DNA from: Nocardia colli | GTDB taxonomy: Bacteria; Actinomycetota; Actinomycetes; Mycobacteriales; Mycobacteriaceae | Direction of reading: 5' to 3' | Assembly: GCF_008704205.1 (NCBI RefSeq) | Contig: NZ_VXLC01000004.1 | Location: 620,001 to 684,000 of the forward strand | Length of the DNA stretch: 64,000 bases | Shown here: in pieces, positions 18,228 through 27,206 of the stretch | Position numbering within the stretch: the stretch's first letter is position 1 | Layout of the letters: the number at the start of each line of letters is the position of its first letter | Position numbers and translations under genes: made by a program | Notes under the pieces: model-generated | What the model was told of the DNA's origin: nothing | Databases searched by the model: none | The model's input: only the letters and a program-made list of their open reading frames with translations

Positions 18228-18937
18228 CCGCCTCGACCGCACGCAGGCACCTCGGTACCCGCACCGGATTCGAGTGGTGCAACGTTTACGACGATCCAGG
18301 GGCGTGGTCGCGGCAGAATCCGCACGCGGCCGACCTGATTCGCTACCTCGGCGACTACCTGGTCCGCCCGCATCCGGAACTGGGTCGCGACGGACCGGTG
18401 TGTCCCTTTGTCCGCCATACGATCACGCACCGGAGCCTGTGGGTGGCCGTGGTGCCGGGCGGCGACGACCTGACCGCCGAAACCATGACCGCCGCGCTGG
18501 ACGACGCCTTCGAGATCTACCGCGGCCTGCGCACCGAGGCGGACGCCCGAATGCTGGCCTCCGCCACCATTTTTCCCGGCCTCACCCGCCACGAGCTGAT
18601 CGACTCCGTGCACCTGGCGGGCAAGACCGCGGTGGTGGAGCAGGGCCTGATGCTCGGCCAGTTCTATCCCGGCTGCGGCGTATCCGGCCTGTGGAACAAG
18701 GACTTCCGCCCGCTCGACGCCCCGCTGCCGATGCTGGTGATCCGGAAGATGATGAACACCGACTTCCCGTTCCTGGTGGGCCGAACGGAATGGTTGTACG
18801 CGTACCTGACCCAGGTCGCGCCCGATCTTCCGCGCCGCCTGCGCTGGTCGATAGCTGAGCGACTGCGAGTGACCGGCGTCACCGACGATGCCATCACCGA
18901 CCTGCGCGTTCATTCGTTCGGCGAACACGCCCGGTGA
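18224..18937 (+). CDS. Hypothetical protein coupled to the NRPS (DUF6875-like)
   Basis: This 237-residue soluble protein starts at a GTG that overlaps the NRPS stop by GTGA. Recognisable text is CPFVRHTITHRSLWVAVVPG, ATIFPGL, and GLMLGQFYPGCGVSGLWNKD followed by FRPLDAPLPMLVIRKMM. These resemble DUF6875 proteins as I recall them, found beside biosynthetic genes, but I am unsure of the number. Conserved Cys and His residues (CPFVRH, YPGCGVSGLW) could be functional. The tight coupling implies a role in the same pathway, perhaps tailoring or substrate supply. Its biochemical function is not known to me. Confidence 0.75.
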   Translation: MTASTARRHLGTRTGFEWCNVYDDPGAWSRQNPHAADLIRYLGDYLVRPHPELGRDGPVCPFVRHTITHRSLWVAVVPGGDDLTAETMTAALDDAFEIYRGLRTEADARMLASATIFPGLTRHELIDSVHLAGKTAVVEQGLMLGQFYPGCGVSGLWNKDFRPLDAPLPMLVIRKMMNTDFPFLVGRTEWLYAYLTQVAPDLPRRLRWSIAERLRVTGVTDDAITDLRVHSFGEHAR

Positions 18938-18946
18938 ATGCCGGGC
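18929..18946 (+). terminator. Hairpin at the end of the NRPS operon
   Basis: A perfect GCCCGG/CCGGGC stem spans the stop codon of the 237-residue gene, with a 6-base loop. There is no T run, so it could be a weak terminator or an mRNA end structure. Confidence 0.35.
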
Positions 18947-18977
18947 GGCGCGGCGCCGCTGATGGATACTCGATGCC

Positions 18978-19955
18978 ATGCGCCGGCTGATGCGATGCCT
19001 GGTTCCACTTCTCGCGGTTGCCGCCGCGGTCCTCCCGGCCACCACGGCCGCCGCCGATCCCGATTCCCGCATCCTGGATGTGCGGCCGCTCGGCGGGCGG
19101 GAAATGGAGGTCGTCGTGCACTCGGCGGCCATGGACAAGCCGATCACGCTGTGGATGTCGCATCCCGGCGCCGGTGCACCCGCGCTGTATCTGCTCAACG
19201 CGGTGGACGGCGGCGAGGACGGCGGGCCGTGGACCCGGCGCACCGACGTCGCGGAGTTCTTCGCGGACAAGAACGTCAACGTGATCGTGCCGATGGGCGG
19301 CCGCGCCAGCTACTACACCGACTGGCTGCGCGACGATCCGGCGCTCGGCCGCAATCAGTGGACCACCTTCCTGACCAAGGAACTGCCGCCGCTGCTGGAG
19401 ACCAAGTTCGGCATGACCGGACGCAATGCCATTGCGGGACTGTCCATGTCGGCCACCTCGGCGTTGAACCTCGCGGCCGGCGCACCCGGCCTCTATCAGG
19501 CGGTCGGCGCCTACAGCGGCTGCCCGCGCACCAGTGATCCGGTGGCGCAGGCGCTGGTCGCGTCGCAACTCGGCGTGTTCGGCGCGAACCCGGCCAACAT
19601 GTGGGGCGCGCCGGACAATCCGGCCTGGGCCGCGAACGACCCGATGGTGCAGGCCGAACGGCTGCGCGGGCTGGCGCTGTATGTCTCGTCGGGCACCGGC
19701 GCGCCGGGCGAGCACGACAACATCGCCGATCAGGGCATCGACGGCAACCCGGCCCGGCTGGCCGACCGAGTGCTGGTCGGCGGTGTGATGGAGACGTTCG
19801 TCGGCAGCTGCACCCGGCCGTTCGTGGACCGGCTGCACGCGCTCGGCATTCCGGTCACCGCGAACCTGCGCCCGGCCGGCACGCATGCCTGGACCTACTG
19901 GCAGGACGACGTGCACCAGTCCTGGCCGCTGTTCGCCGCCGCGATCGGCGCCTGA
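18978..19955 (+). CDS. Antigen 85-like secreted esterase/mycolyltransferase
   Basis: This 325-residue protein has a signal peptide (MRRLMRCLVPLLAVAAAVLPATTAAA) and an alpha/beta-hydrolase domain of the Ag85/FbpA group. Nucleophile Ser 156 is in GLSMSATSALNLAA, and the catalytic His 303 is in GTHAWTYWQDD, close to Ag85 GTHSWEYW. Text near the start (VHSAAMDKPITLWM) also fits. Such enzymes transfer mycolates between trehalose and arabinogalactan outside the cell. It lies 40 bases after the NRPS pair on the same strand but behind a hairpin. Whether it is a true mycolyltransferase or a related esterase cannot be told. Confidence 0.88.
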   Translation: MRRLMRCLVPLLAVAAAVLPATTAAADPDSRILDVRPLGGREMEVVVHSAAMDKPITLWMSHPGAGAPALYLLNAVDGGEDGGPWTRRTDVAEFFADKNVNVIVPMGGRASYYTDWLRDDPALGRNQWTTFLTKELPPLLETKFGMTGRNAIAGLSMSATSALNLAAGAPGLYQAVGAYSGCPRTSDPVAQALVASQLGVFGANPANMWGAPDNPAWAANDPMVQAERLRGLALYVSSGTGAPGEHDNIADQGIDGNPARLADRVLVGGVMETFVGSCTRPFVDRLHALGIPVTANLRPAGTHAWTYWQDDVHQSWPLFAAAIGA

Positions 19956-20001
19956 GGGCGCTCGCCCGGAAAATGTCGGTGCCCGGGTCGACAATTTGGC
20001 C

Positions 20002-20358
20002 ATGGCATATGACGAGGAACTCGCCGACCGAATCCGGCTGCACATCAAACCCGGGCCGGAGCTGTCCGAGCGGAAGATGTTCGGCGGACTCGCCTTCCTG
20101 ATCGGCGGCAATATGGCCGTGGCCGCCAGCAGACAGGGCGGGCTGCTGGTCCGGGTCGATCCGCAGGACGCCGATGAACTCCTGGAGCTCGACTTCGTGG
20201 AGTCCATGGTGATGGGTGGTCGAGACGTGACGGGTTGGCTACGGGTCACCCCCGACGCGGCCGACGACGACGCGGTGCTGCGCGAGTGGGTCGACCGTGG
20301 CGTCGGCTACGCGCGGTCGCTGCCGCCGAAAAAGCTGTCGCCGAGAAAGCAGAAGTAG
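20002..20358 (+). CDS. TfoX N-terminal domain protein
   Basis: This 118-residue protein, mostly one TfoX/Sxy N-terminal domain, has text MAYDEELADRIRLHIK, ERKMFGGLAFLIGGNMAVAA and LLVRVDPQDADELLE. The C-terminus is lysine-rich (PPKKLSPRKQK). In other bacteria the domain is part of competence regulators, but stand-alone actinobacterial copies have no defined role. ATG 20002 is preferred over the upstream in-frame start at 19885, which lies inside the previous gene. Confidence 0.82.
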   Translation: MAYDEELADRIRLHIKPGPELSERKMFGGLAFLIGGNMAVAASRQGGLLVRVDPQDADELLELDFVESMVMGGRDVTGWLRVTPDAADDDAVLREWVDRGVGYARSLPPKKLSPRKQK

Positions 20359-20368
20359 CCCGCGCGGG

Positions 20369-22072
20369 TCAGCCGCGAACCTGCCTGCGGTAGGTGACGC
20401 GGTCGAACTCGCGGCCGTACTCGTCCACCGCGGTCACATCCATCTCGCTGGCGAAGATCCCGGGGCGGACGTCCACGCGCAGGAACGAATAGTTGCGGAA
20501 CCGCACCCGCGACCACGGGGCCGCCTCGTCCTGCTTGTTGCCGCCGGAACCCCAGACGTAACTGTTGGGCACCGTGGTGTCCGGTAATTCGTTGCCGCGG
20601 TAGGACTCCCGCGAACCCGGCTGGAAGTCGTAGCGGGGCCGACCACCGCCGCCGACCGTGTAGTAGACGGTGCCGTCGGTCTCCGGATAGACCACCGAAT
20701 TGTCGCCGGCCACCTTCGTCGCGGCGTTGCCGCGGATCGGGTCGGTGCGCTCGAACACGTGATTGTGTCCTTGCAGCACCAGATCCACCTGGTAGCGGTC
20801 GAACAGCGCCACCCAGGCATCGCGTACGCCGCCGTCGCTGGCATGCGCGTCGGTCGTCGAGTAGGCGCAGTGGTGGAAGAAGCAGACCAGGAAGTCGATG
20901 CCGGGGTCGGCCCGGTAGGCCGCCAGCGTGCGCTCCACCCAATTCGTCTGTGCCCCTCCGGAATACCCGGTGTTGGCGCGGATCTCGTAGGAGACGTCGT
21001 TGGCGTCGAGGGAGAGCACCGCGACATTGCCGTAGGTGAACGAATACGCCGACGGGCAGCCGGCCGGGCCGTTGCCGGGGAAGTCGAGTCGCGCCGCGTG
21101 CCCGCCGTAGCCGAGGGCGCCGTAGGTCGCCTCCATGTCGTGGTTGCCGGTCGCGAACATCCACGGCGTCTGTGCGGCGCTCGCCTCGATGGCGCCGAAG
21201 TAGACGTCCCACACGTACGGGTTGAATTTGTCGAAGCCGTCCGGGAGTTTCCCGCCGTGCGCGACGAATTGGGCAGGCTTGCCCGCGCCGGACGGGTCGG
21301 CGTAGGCGATGTCGCCGGCCAGGATGTGGAAATCCGGTCTGGCCGCGGCGATTTGGCGCAGCACGTTGGTCGCGTGCGGCGCGTTCGGGTCGTTGTCCGC
21401 CTTGTAGTACTTGTCGTCGTAGTCGCCGGGCGCGACACCCGAGGGCAGCGCCGGTGTTTCGTCGGTGCCCTGATCGCCCATCATGGTGAAGCGGAACGGC
21501 ACGATGGCGGCGCGCGCGGTGGGCATCGCGGTGGCGGCGGCGCGGATGTCGCCGGTGAACCCGTCGGCGGTGCGCCAGCGATAGAAATGCGGCACCCGGC
21601 CGGGCAGCCCGTCCACCGGCGCGTGCGCGTAGAACTGTTCGGCCGCAAGCACTCCGCCGTCGCTGGTCGGCAGCTGGGTGAGCAGGTTGCGCACCTCGGC
21701 CTCCACCGTCGCGCCGAGCGCGGGCGTCGGGCCGTGGTCGAGGAACACCTTGGTGCCCGCGGGCTGCCTGGACAGTTGCGCGGCGAAGCGGAGCTGGCTG
21801 GTCGAGTCCGGACCGAAGCCGACGTGGCGGCCGCCGACGGCGAGCTGCGCCTCCTCGGCGTAGGCGCGCTTACCGAACGGCGACGTGCCGACCGCCGCCA
21901 CGGCTGCGGCCGCCGCGGCGCCGCGCAGGATATTGCGGCGCGACACCGAATGCCGCCGTAGATAGTCGCGATGCCATTCGTGCTGCTCGGCCATGGTCAT
22001 CTCGGCGGAGCGCCCGCCCGGGATTCCGGTTTCCGGAATGTCGCCTGCGGGATTCAGCGGATTCGACGCCAT
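20369..22072 (-). CDS. Purple acid phosphatase-like metallophosphoesterase, Tat-exported
   Basis: About 567 residues. The N-terminus carries a twin-arginine signal, SRRNILRGAAAAAAVAAVG, followed by a fibronectin-like domain and then the metallophosphoesterase core. The metal-ligand motifs appear in order: GDQGTD, GDIAYADPSG, GNHDME, FFHH and GHNHVFERT, the purple acid phosphatase set. It is probably secreted and folded before export. The start is uncertain: ATG 22072 begins MASNPLNPAGD, but 22000 and 22117 are possible. It converges with the TfoX gene, ending 10 bases away. Confidence 0.88.
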   Translation of the reverse strand: MASNPLNPAGDIPETGIPGGRSAEMTMAEQHEWHRDYLRRHSVSRRNILRGAAAAAAVAAVGTSPFGKRAYAEEAQLAVGGRHVGFGPDSTSQLRFAAQLSRQPAGTKVFLDHGPTPALGATVEAEVRNLLTQLPTSDGGVLAAEQFYAHAPVDGLPGRVPHFYRWRTADGFTGDIRAAATAMPTARAAIVPFRFTMMGDQGTDETPALPSGVAPGDYDDKYYKADNDPNAPHATNVLRQIAAARPDFHILAGDIAYADPSGAGKPAQFVAHGGKLPDGFDKFNPYVWDVYFGAIEASAAQTPWMFATGNHDMEATYGALGYGGHAARLDFPGNGPAGCPSAYSFTYGNVAVLSLDANDVSYEIRANTGYSGGAQTNWVERTLAAYRADPGIDFLVCFFHHCAYSTTDAHASDGGVRDAWVALFDRYQVDLVLQGHNHVFERTDPIRGNAATKVAGDNSVVYPETDGTVYYTVGGGGRPRYDFQPGSRESYRGNELPDTTVPNSYVWGSGGNKQDEAAPWSRVRFRNYSFLRVDVRPGIFASEMDVTAVDEYGREFDRVTYRRQVRG

Positions 22073-22222
22073 ACCGACCGATGCTGCGCCGGTCGAGGCC
22101 GCTCGGCAACTCGACACTGCGGGCCGCGTGCGAACACTCGGTGAACTCTGTCGTCCCGGCCACCCCGGCCAGGCGAAATTCGCCTATTCCCGCGCCCTAC
22201 CGCACCCCGATATGCTCCCGCG

Positions 22223-22669
22223 ATGACGCCATTCACTCGCGGAACCGCCGTCGCGATCTTGCTCGGCGCGGCCCTCTGCACGGGCATCCCCGCCAACGCC
22301 ACCCCCGGCACTGACATCACCGCCGTCACCCTCGCCCAAGCCCAGATCCCCGCCGGACTCCTCCCCTTCGTCGCCGGCACCGACCTCGTCGTCCGCGAAA
22401 TCACCATCGCCCCCGGCGGTTCCACCGGCTGGCACTACCACGACGGCCCCGTCTTCGGCATCATCCGGGCCGGCACCCTCACCCACCCCGGCCCCGACTG
22501 CGTCGCCCCCGTCTTCCACACCGGCGATTTCATCTACGAACCCGAAGGCGACTGGAACACCCACATCGGCCGCAACCTAGGCCCCGACCCCCTCATCCTC
22601 GACGTCGTCTACGCCCCACCCACCACCAAACCCCTCTTCCAAGACGCCCCCGCCCCACCCTGCGCATAG
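22223..22669 (+). CDS. Secreted cupin-domain protein
   Basis: This 148-residue protein has a signal peptide (GTAVAILLGAALCTGIPANA) and a single cupin barrel. The metal-binding motif appears as GWHYHDGPVFGIIRAG, and the second motif region is HTGDFIYEPEGDWNTHIGRN. It is probably exported and metal-binding. The activity is unknown. Confidence 0.8.
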   Translation: MTPFTRGTAVAILLGAALCTGIPANATPGTDITAVTLAQAQIPAGLLPFVAGTDLVVREITIAPGGSTGWHYHDGPVFGIIRAGTLTHPGPDCVAPVFHTGDFIYEPEGDWNTHIGRNLGPDPLILDVVYAPPTTKPLFQDAPAPPCA

Positions 22670-22820
22670 CCGGTTTCGCGCCGATATCGTGACGGTGAAA
22701 GCCCTGGTCGACGCCGGTCGGAAAAACTTTCGAGAATTTCGGTGAGATAGGTCGATGCGGCGCGGGCGGCTCCGACCAGAGGGTGACAGCAAGTCACACA
22801 CCATCGGCAAGGAGCCCATC

Positions 22821-23276
22821 ATGTCCGTCAACACCTACTTCTGGTTCGACAACGCGGCCGAAGAAGCCGCCACCCTGTACGCGGCAGTGGTCCCCAATTC
22901 GCGGATCACCGACATCTCCCGCAATTCGGACGGGGCGGCGTTCGTCGTCTCGCTCGACCTCGACGGCCACGCGGTCACCCTGATGAACGGCGGGCCGGGC
23001 CACGCGTTGACCGACTCGGCCTCGTTGCAGGTCGTCGTCGAGACGCAGGAGGAGGTCGACCGGCTCTGGGACGCGCTCACCGACGGCGGCGGCGAGGGCG
23101 GCCCGTGCGGCTGGCTGACCGACCGCTTCGGCCTGGCCTGGCAGATCGTGCCCGCGGCCCTGCAAACCCTGATGAGCAGCGACGATCCGGCCAAGACCAT
23201 CGCCGTCGGCACCGCGCTGCGCGGCATGTCCAAGCTCGACATCAAGACCCTCCAGGACGCCTACGACAACGCCTGA
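22821..23276 (+). CDS. VOC superfamily protein (PhnB/3-demethylubiquinone-9 methyltransferase-like)
   Basis: This 151-residue protein has typical PhnB-like text: TYFWFDNAAEEAATLYAAVV near the start, LMNGGP, and GGEGGPCGWLTDRFGLAWQI. Despite the family name, these are small vicinal-oxygen-chelate fold proteins with no proven methyltransferase activity. ATG 22821 has AAGGAG upstream, while the longer frame from 22755 has no support. Confidence 0.85.
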   Translation: MSVNTYFWFDNAAEEAATLYAAVVPNSRITDISRNSDGAAFVVSLDLDGHAVTLMNGGPGHALTDSASLQVVVETQEEVDRLWDALTDGGGEGGPCGWLTDRFGLAWQIVPAALQTLMSSDDPAKTIAVGTALRGMSKLDIKTLQDAYDNA

Positions 23277-23295
23277 CCAGGTTAAAGTCGACCCT

Positions 23296-23730
23296 GTGCA
23301 GCAGTTCGAAGCGATCATCGAGGCCGGCGCGGGCGGCGGCGCCTACGTCGCCGTGCCGGGCGAGGTGGTCGCGGCGCTGGGCGGCGGCGGCCGCATCCCG
23401 GTCGCCGCGGCCTTCGACGGCGTCGAGTACCGCGGCTCGATCGCGGACATGGGGTCCGGCCCCTGCCTCGGCGTGCTCGAGGCGATCCGCACCGAGCTGG
23501 GCAAGCAGCCCGGCGACCGGGTCGTGGTGACCGTCGCGCGCGACGACGCCGAACGCACCATCGAGATCCCCGACGACCTGGCGGCGGCGTTGAGCACCGC
23601 CGGTCTAGCGGCCACCTTCGACGAACTGTCCTATTCGCGCCGCCGCGAACACGTCACGGCGGTCACCGAAGCCAAGCGCGCGGAGACGCGCGCCCGGCGG
23701 ATCACCAAGGTGGTCGAGTCGCTGAGCTGA
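23296..23730 (+). CDS. DUF1905/YdeI-type small protein
   Basis: This 144-residue protein has an N-terminal DUF1905 barrel (FEAIIEAGAGGGAYVAVPGE, RIPVAAAFDGVEYRGSIADM) and a C-terminal YdeI/OmpD-associated tail (DLAAALSTAG, FDELSYSRRREHVTAVTEAK). The function is unknown. GTG 23296 lies 19 bases after the VOC gene, so the two are probably cotranscribed. Confidence 0.85.
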   Translation: MQQFEAIIEAGAGGGAYVAVPGEVVAALGGGGRIPVAAAFDGVEYRGSIADMGSGPCLGVLEAIRTELGKQPGDRVVVTVARDDAERTIEIPDDLAAALSTAGLAATFDELSYSRRREHVTAVTEAKRAETRARRITKVVESLS

Positions 23731-23734
23731 TCCG

Positions 23735-24424
23735 CTACAGCGCCCGAGGGTCTATATCGGCGAACGTATCGACCCAACGATGCGGTGGCCGTGGCGGATT
23801 GGGCTCACCGGGCCGGGCGAGCCCGATCGCCTGCCACCCCGCCGCGACCGCCGCATCGACCTCGTCCGGATGATCGGACAGGAACAGGATGCGCTCCCCG
23901 GCCACCCCGATCGCACTCGCGATCTTCTCGTACGACGACGGCTCCCGCTTGCCTCCCGCCGTGGACAGATCGAAATGCCCGCTGATCAGCGAGGCCAATT
24001 CGCCGCCCCGCGCGAACGCGAACCAATCCTGTTGGTTACGTACAGATCCCGACGAATACACGTACAGCGCAAGCCCATCCGCGTGCCATGCCCGCAGCGC
24101 GGGCGGCACGTCGGCGAAGAACTCCCCGTGCAGCGCACCGTTGCGGAACCCCTCCGCGCAGATCAGCCCCTGCGCCGCTTTCAGCGACTCCGCCTTGACG
24201 TCGGTATCGAGCCACTCCCGCAGGATCTCCGCGACCTCGTCGGTATCGGCGTCCGGCCGCCCAGCCTGCGCCCGCACCGCGGCAAGGATGGGTTCCGCCG
24301 CGCCCGTGCGGTTTTCGGCCAGCCAGGCCGGAAGCCGTTCCCGCGTATAGCCGTACAGGTCCTCCCGCACCGAACTGGTCGGGCTGGTGGTCCCTTCGAT
24401 GTCGAGGACGACCGTGGTGATCAC
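23735..24424 (-). CDS. mtnC: Acireductone synthase (enolase-phosphatase E1)
   Basis: This 229-residue HAD-family enzyme has VVLDIEGTTSPTSSV as the catalytic Asp motif, YVYSSGSVRNQQ for motif II, and FLSDHPDEVDAA for the last acidic motif. It converts 2,3-diketo-5-methylthiopentyl-1-phosphate to acireductone in the methionine salvage pathway. It is the last gene of a three-gene minus-strand operon and overlaps mtnD by four bases. Confidence 0.93.
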   Translation of the reverse strand: MITTVVLDIEGTTSPTSSVREDLYGYTRERLPAWLAENRTGAAEPILAAVRAQAGRPDADTDEVAEILREWLDTDVKAESLKAAQGLICAEGFRNGALHGEFFADVPPALRAWHADGLALYVYSSGSVRNQQDWFAFARGGELASLISGHFDLSTAGGKREPSSYEKIASAIGVAGERILFLSDHPDEVDAAVAAGWQAIGLARPGEPNPPRPPHRWVDTFADIDPRAL

Positions 24425-24996
24425 GAGCTGGTGAGCAATTCGTCGAGGGTCGGGAACCCTTCGCTGATCCGGTCACCGCTGAAATCGCCCACCCAGCCGT
24501 CCTCTTCCTCGAAGAACCGGATGGCGATGAAGTCGGGCCGGCTGCCCATGTCGAACCAGTGCAGCGTGCCCGCGGGCACCGAGAGCAGATCGCCGCCCTC
24601 GCAGACGACGGCCAGCACCTCGTGCCCGAGATGCAGGTAGAAGCAGCCGCGCCCGGCGGCGAAGTAGCGCACCTCGTCCTCGGCGTGCCGGTGCTCGTTG
24701 AGGAACTTCGCCCGCGCCCCCTCGGCGGTCTTCGGCCACTCCGGGTCGGCGTCGTCCGGATGGATGCGGGCGATATCGATGTGCTTGTAGCGCCCGGACT
24801 CGTTCAGCTCGGCCACCTGATCGCGGTAGTGCGCGAGCAGCTCGTCGGAGGGGACGGCCGTGGCATTGTCCACCACCGGCCAGCGGCCGAAAGTGATACC
24901 GTGCCCGGCCAATTCGGTGCCGATCACCGCGTCGTCGGTGGTCCGCACGCGCACGTCGGCCGCGTTGTCGGCGGCCATCACCTGAAGCAGGGTCAT
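24421..24996 (-). CDS. mtnD: Acireductone dioxygenase
   Basis: This 191-residue cupin-type enzyme has metal ligands H102, H104 and E108 in EHRHAEDE, and H146 in TLHWFDM. It oxidises acireductone to the methionine keto-acid precursor (iron form) in methionine salvage. ATG 24996 overlaps the mtnAB stop (24993-24995), and its own stop overlaps the mtnC start, so all three genes are coupled. Confidence 0.93.
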   Translation of the reverse strand: MTLLQVMAADNAADVRVRTTDDAVIGTELAGHGITFGRWPVVDNATAVPSDELLAHYRDQVAELNESGRYKHIDIARIHPDDADPEWPKTAEGARAKFLNEHRHAEDEVRYFAAGRGCFYLHLGHEVLAVVCEGGDLLSVPAGTLHWFDMGSRPDFIAIRFFEEEDGWVGDFSGDRISEGFPTLDELLTSS

Positions 24997-26672
24997 ATCA
25001 GTCCAATCTCGAGAGTCTCGTCGCGCGCGCCGAAGGCGTTCAGCCGCCCGGTGCGGGACACCAGCTCGCACAGGGCCTCCAGGCATTCGGCGCGATCGCG
25101 CGCCTGGGAAATATTGTCCCCCCACGCGGTGATCCCATGGCCCGTGATGAACAGGATCGGCGGCGCGGCAGGATGTTCGGCCAGATAGCGCTCGATATCG
25201 GCGCCGATGCGCGGTACGTCCGCCCAGTTGGGGAAGACCGGGATGTCGATGACCGCGGGCTCGGTGCCGCCGAGGCCCTTGATCAGCTCGTAGTCGGTGA
25301 TGCGCAGGGTGGTCACCGCGTCGGACGCGCCGACCCGGGTCGCCAGCGCGGTCGCGAACGGCGGATGGATGTGCACGACCGCCTGCGCTGACGTGGTGCG
25401 GTACGCCGCGGTGTGAATCGTGGTCTCCGCCGAGGGTTTCCGGCTGCCTGCCGTCGGCGTCGAATCCGCCACCAGGACGGTCACCATGTCGTGTTCGGTG
25501 AGTTCGCCTTTGGACAAACCACTTCCGGTGATCACCGCGGTCTCGCCGGTGCGCACCGAGATATTGCCGGCGGTGCCCGGCATCCACCCGCGCTGGTACA
25601 AGCCGCGCGCGATATCGGCAATCACCTTGCCGGGCCGGGGATCCCCCGGGGTCGATGCCGAATCGCCCGCAGCGCTGTGCACCACACCGAGCTCGGTGAC
25701 TACCGCCGTCACCAAATCGCCTGGCGTCACATCGAAAGCCGGATTGAACACCTCGGTACCGTCGGGAGCCGTTGCGACACCGCCGAATCCGATCACCTCG
25801 GCGGCGGCCCGCTCCTCCACCACGATGTCGCGCCCGGTCGCCATGTTCGGATCGCGCGTCGACTCCGGCGCCACCACGATGAACGGAATGCCGTGATGCC
25901 GCGCCGCGAGCGCCAGCGCGTAGGTGCCGATCTTGTTCGCCACATCGCCGTTCACGGTCACCCGGTCCGCGCCGACCAGCACGCAATCGACCTGCCCGGT
26001 CGCCATCGCCCAGGCCGCCGCGGAATCGATGGTCAGCCGATGCGGGATGCCCGCCTCGGCCAGCTCCCAGGTGGTGAGCCGCGCGCCTTGCAGCAGTGGC
26101 CGGGTCTCGTCGACCAGGACGTTCTCGATCGCGCCACGCTCGGACAGCACCCGCAGCGCGCCGATCGCGGTGCCGAACGCACTTGTCGCGAGCCGTCCGG
26201 TGTTGCAATGGGTGAGTACCCGCAGCGGCCGGTCCGGGCAGAGGCGCTGGACCAGATCGGCGGCGTGTGTCGCGGCGGCCCGGTTCACCCGGCCGTCCTC
26301 GGCGAGCATGTCCAGGGTTTCGGCGAGCACGGCGTCCGCGCCCTCTGCGAGCTTGGTCCGCACCCGCTGCACCGCCCACGCGAGATTCACCGCGGTCGGC
26401 CGGGCGGCCGCAATGCGATCGGCGTCGGCTTGCACCCGATCCTCGTCTACCACGCCGTCCACCGTGTGCGCGGCCGTGGCGATGACCACGCCGAACGCCC
26501 CCGCGATGCCGATGGCCGGCGCGCCGCGGATGGCCAGCACCCGGATGGCGTCGATGACCGCGTCGACCGTGCCGAGCCGCAGTTCGCGGACCTCGTGCGG
26601 CAGCCCGCGCTGGTCGATGGTGACCAGCGCACCGTCGTCCCAGATCAGGGAACTGTCGTCCATCAGGCGCAT
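24993..26672 (-). CDS. mtnA-mtnB: Fused methylthioribose-1-phosphate isomerase / methylthioribulose-1-phosphate dehydratase
   Basis: This 559-residue fusion has an N-terminal MtnA part (to about 333) with catalytic Cys 156 in LTHCNTG, GADR with Asp 236, and NGDVANKIGT. A short linker (SAAGDSASTPGDPRPG) leads to an MtnB aldolase-class-II part (about 348-559) with GWMPGTAGNISVR, the zinc ligands in VVHIHPP (H434, H436) and LFITGHGITAWG. Two successive steps of methionine salvage are therefore in one polypeptide. ATG 26672 is used; ATG 26663 is also possible. It heads the mtnAB-mtnD-mtnC operon. Confidence 0.93.
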   Translation of the reverse strand: MRLMDDSSLIWDDGALVTIDQRGLPHEVRELRLGTVDAVIDAIRVLAIRGAPAIGIAGAFGVVIATAAHTVDGVVDEDRVQADADRIAAARPTAVNLAWAVQRVRTKLAEGADAVLAETLDMLAEDGRVNRAAATHAADLVQRLCPDRPLRVLTHCNTGRLATSAFGTAIGALRVLSERGAIENVLVDETRPLLQGARLTTWELAEAGIPHRLTIDSAAAWAMATGQVDCVLVGADRVTVNGDVANKIGTYALALAARHHGIPFIVVAPESTRDPNMATGRDIVVEERAAAEVIGFGGVATAPDGTEVFNPAFDVTPGDLVTAVVTELGVVHSAAGDSASTPGDPRPGKVIADIARGLYQRGWMPGTAGNISVRTGETAVITGSGLSKGELTEHDMVTVLVADSTPTAGSRKPSAETTIHTAAYRTTSAQAVVHIHPPFATALATRVGASDAVTTLRITDYELIKGLGGTEPAVIDIPVFPNWADVPRIGADIERYLAEHPAAPPILFITGHGITAWGDNISQARDRAECLEALCELVSRTGRLNAFGARDETLEIGLI

Positions 26673-26754
26673 CCTTTATCGCGTGGAGCCGTGTTGTGCC
26701 TGGTCAACGGTATCGGACCGGAGCGGCCCGGAGAAAGTCGGCCGAACGCCCCGG

Positions 26755-27102
26755 CTACCCGGCGGCGGCCTGGGCGCGCAGCTTCGCGGCCCGTTCGCGC
26801 GGGTCGTAATCCGGGCCGACCCCCTCGATCAGCAGCAGATCCCCGTCGATGTGGTCCGTGCGCAGGTGGAGGATCGCCTGGTACGCGGCGGACTGATACC
26901 ACGCCCGCGCGGTGTCCAGGTCGGGGAATTCGAGCAGCACCATGCTGCCCGGCCAGTCGCCCTCCACGATCTCGGCGGGCGGTCCGTGGATGACGAAGCG
27001 GCCGTGAAACGGATCCAAGGTGTCCTGGATGCGCTCCAGGTATTCCAGGATGTCGGCGTGCGGCCTGCGGGCGCGCAGGTGGGCGAAGCCAAAGGCGGTC
27101 AT
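26755..27102 (-). CDS. DUF1330-like protein
   Basis: This 115-residue ferredoxin-like-fold protein resembles DUF1330 proteins: EYLERIQDTLDPFHGRFVIHG, IVEGDWPGSMVLLEFPD, and ARAWYQSAAYQAI. The function is unknown; members are often stress- or dimer-type small enzymes. ATG 27102 has AAGGGAACC upstream. The longer frame to 27390 lies within the sulfatase gene and is rejected. Confidence 0.85.
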   Translation of the reverse strand: MTAFGFAHLRARRPHADILEYLERIQDTLDPFHGRFVIHGPPAEIVEGDWPGSMVLLEFPDLDTARAWYQSAAYQAILHLRTDHIDGDLLLIEGVGPDYDPRERAAKLRAQAAAG

Positions 27103-27206
27103 CAGCGGTTCCCTTGTTCGGCGGCGTCGCCGAGGCGCGACCCCGATCCGAACGTAGGCCGCCTGCCGAGGCGGGACAATTACCTCGGAGGTAAGGGCGT
27201 ATCCGC

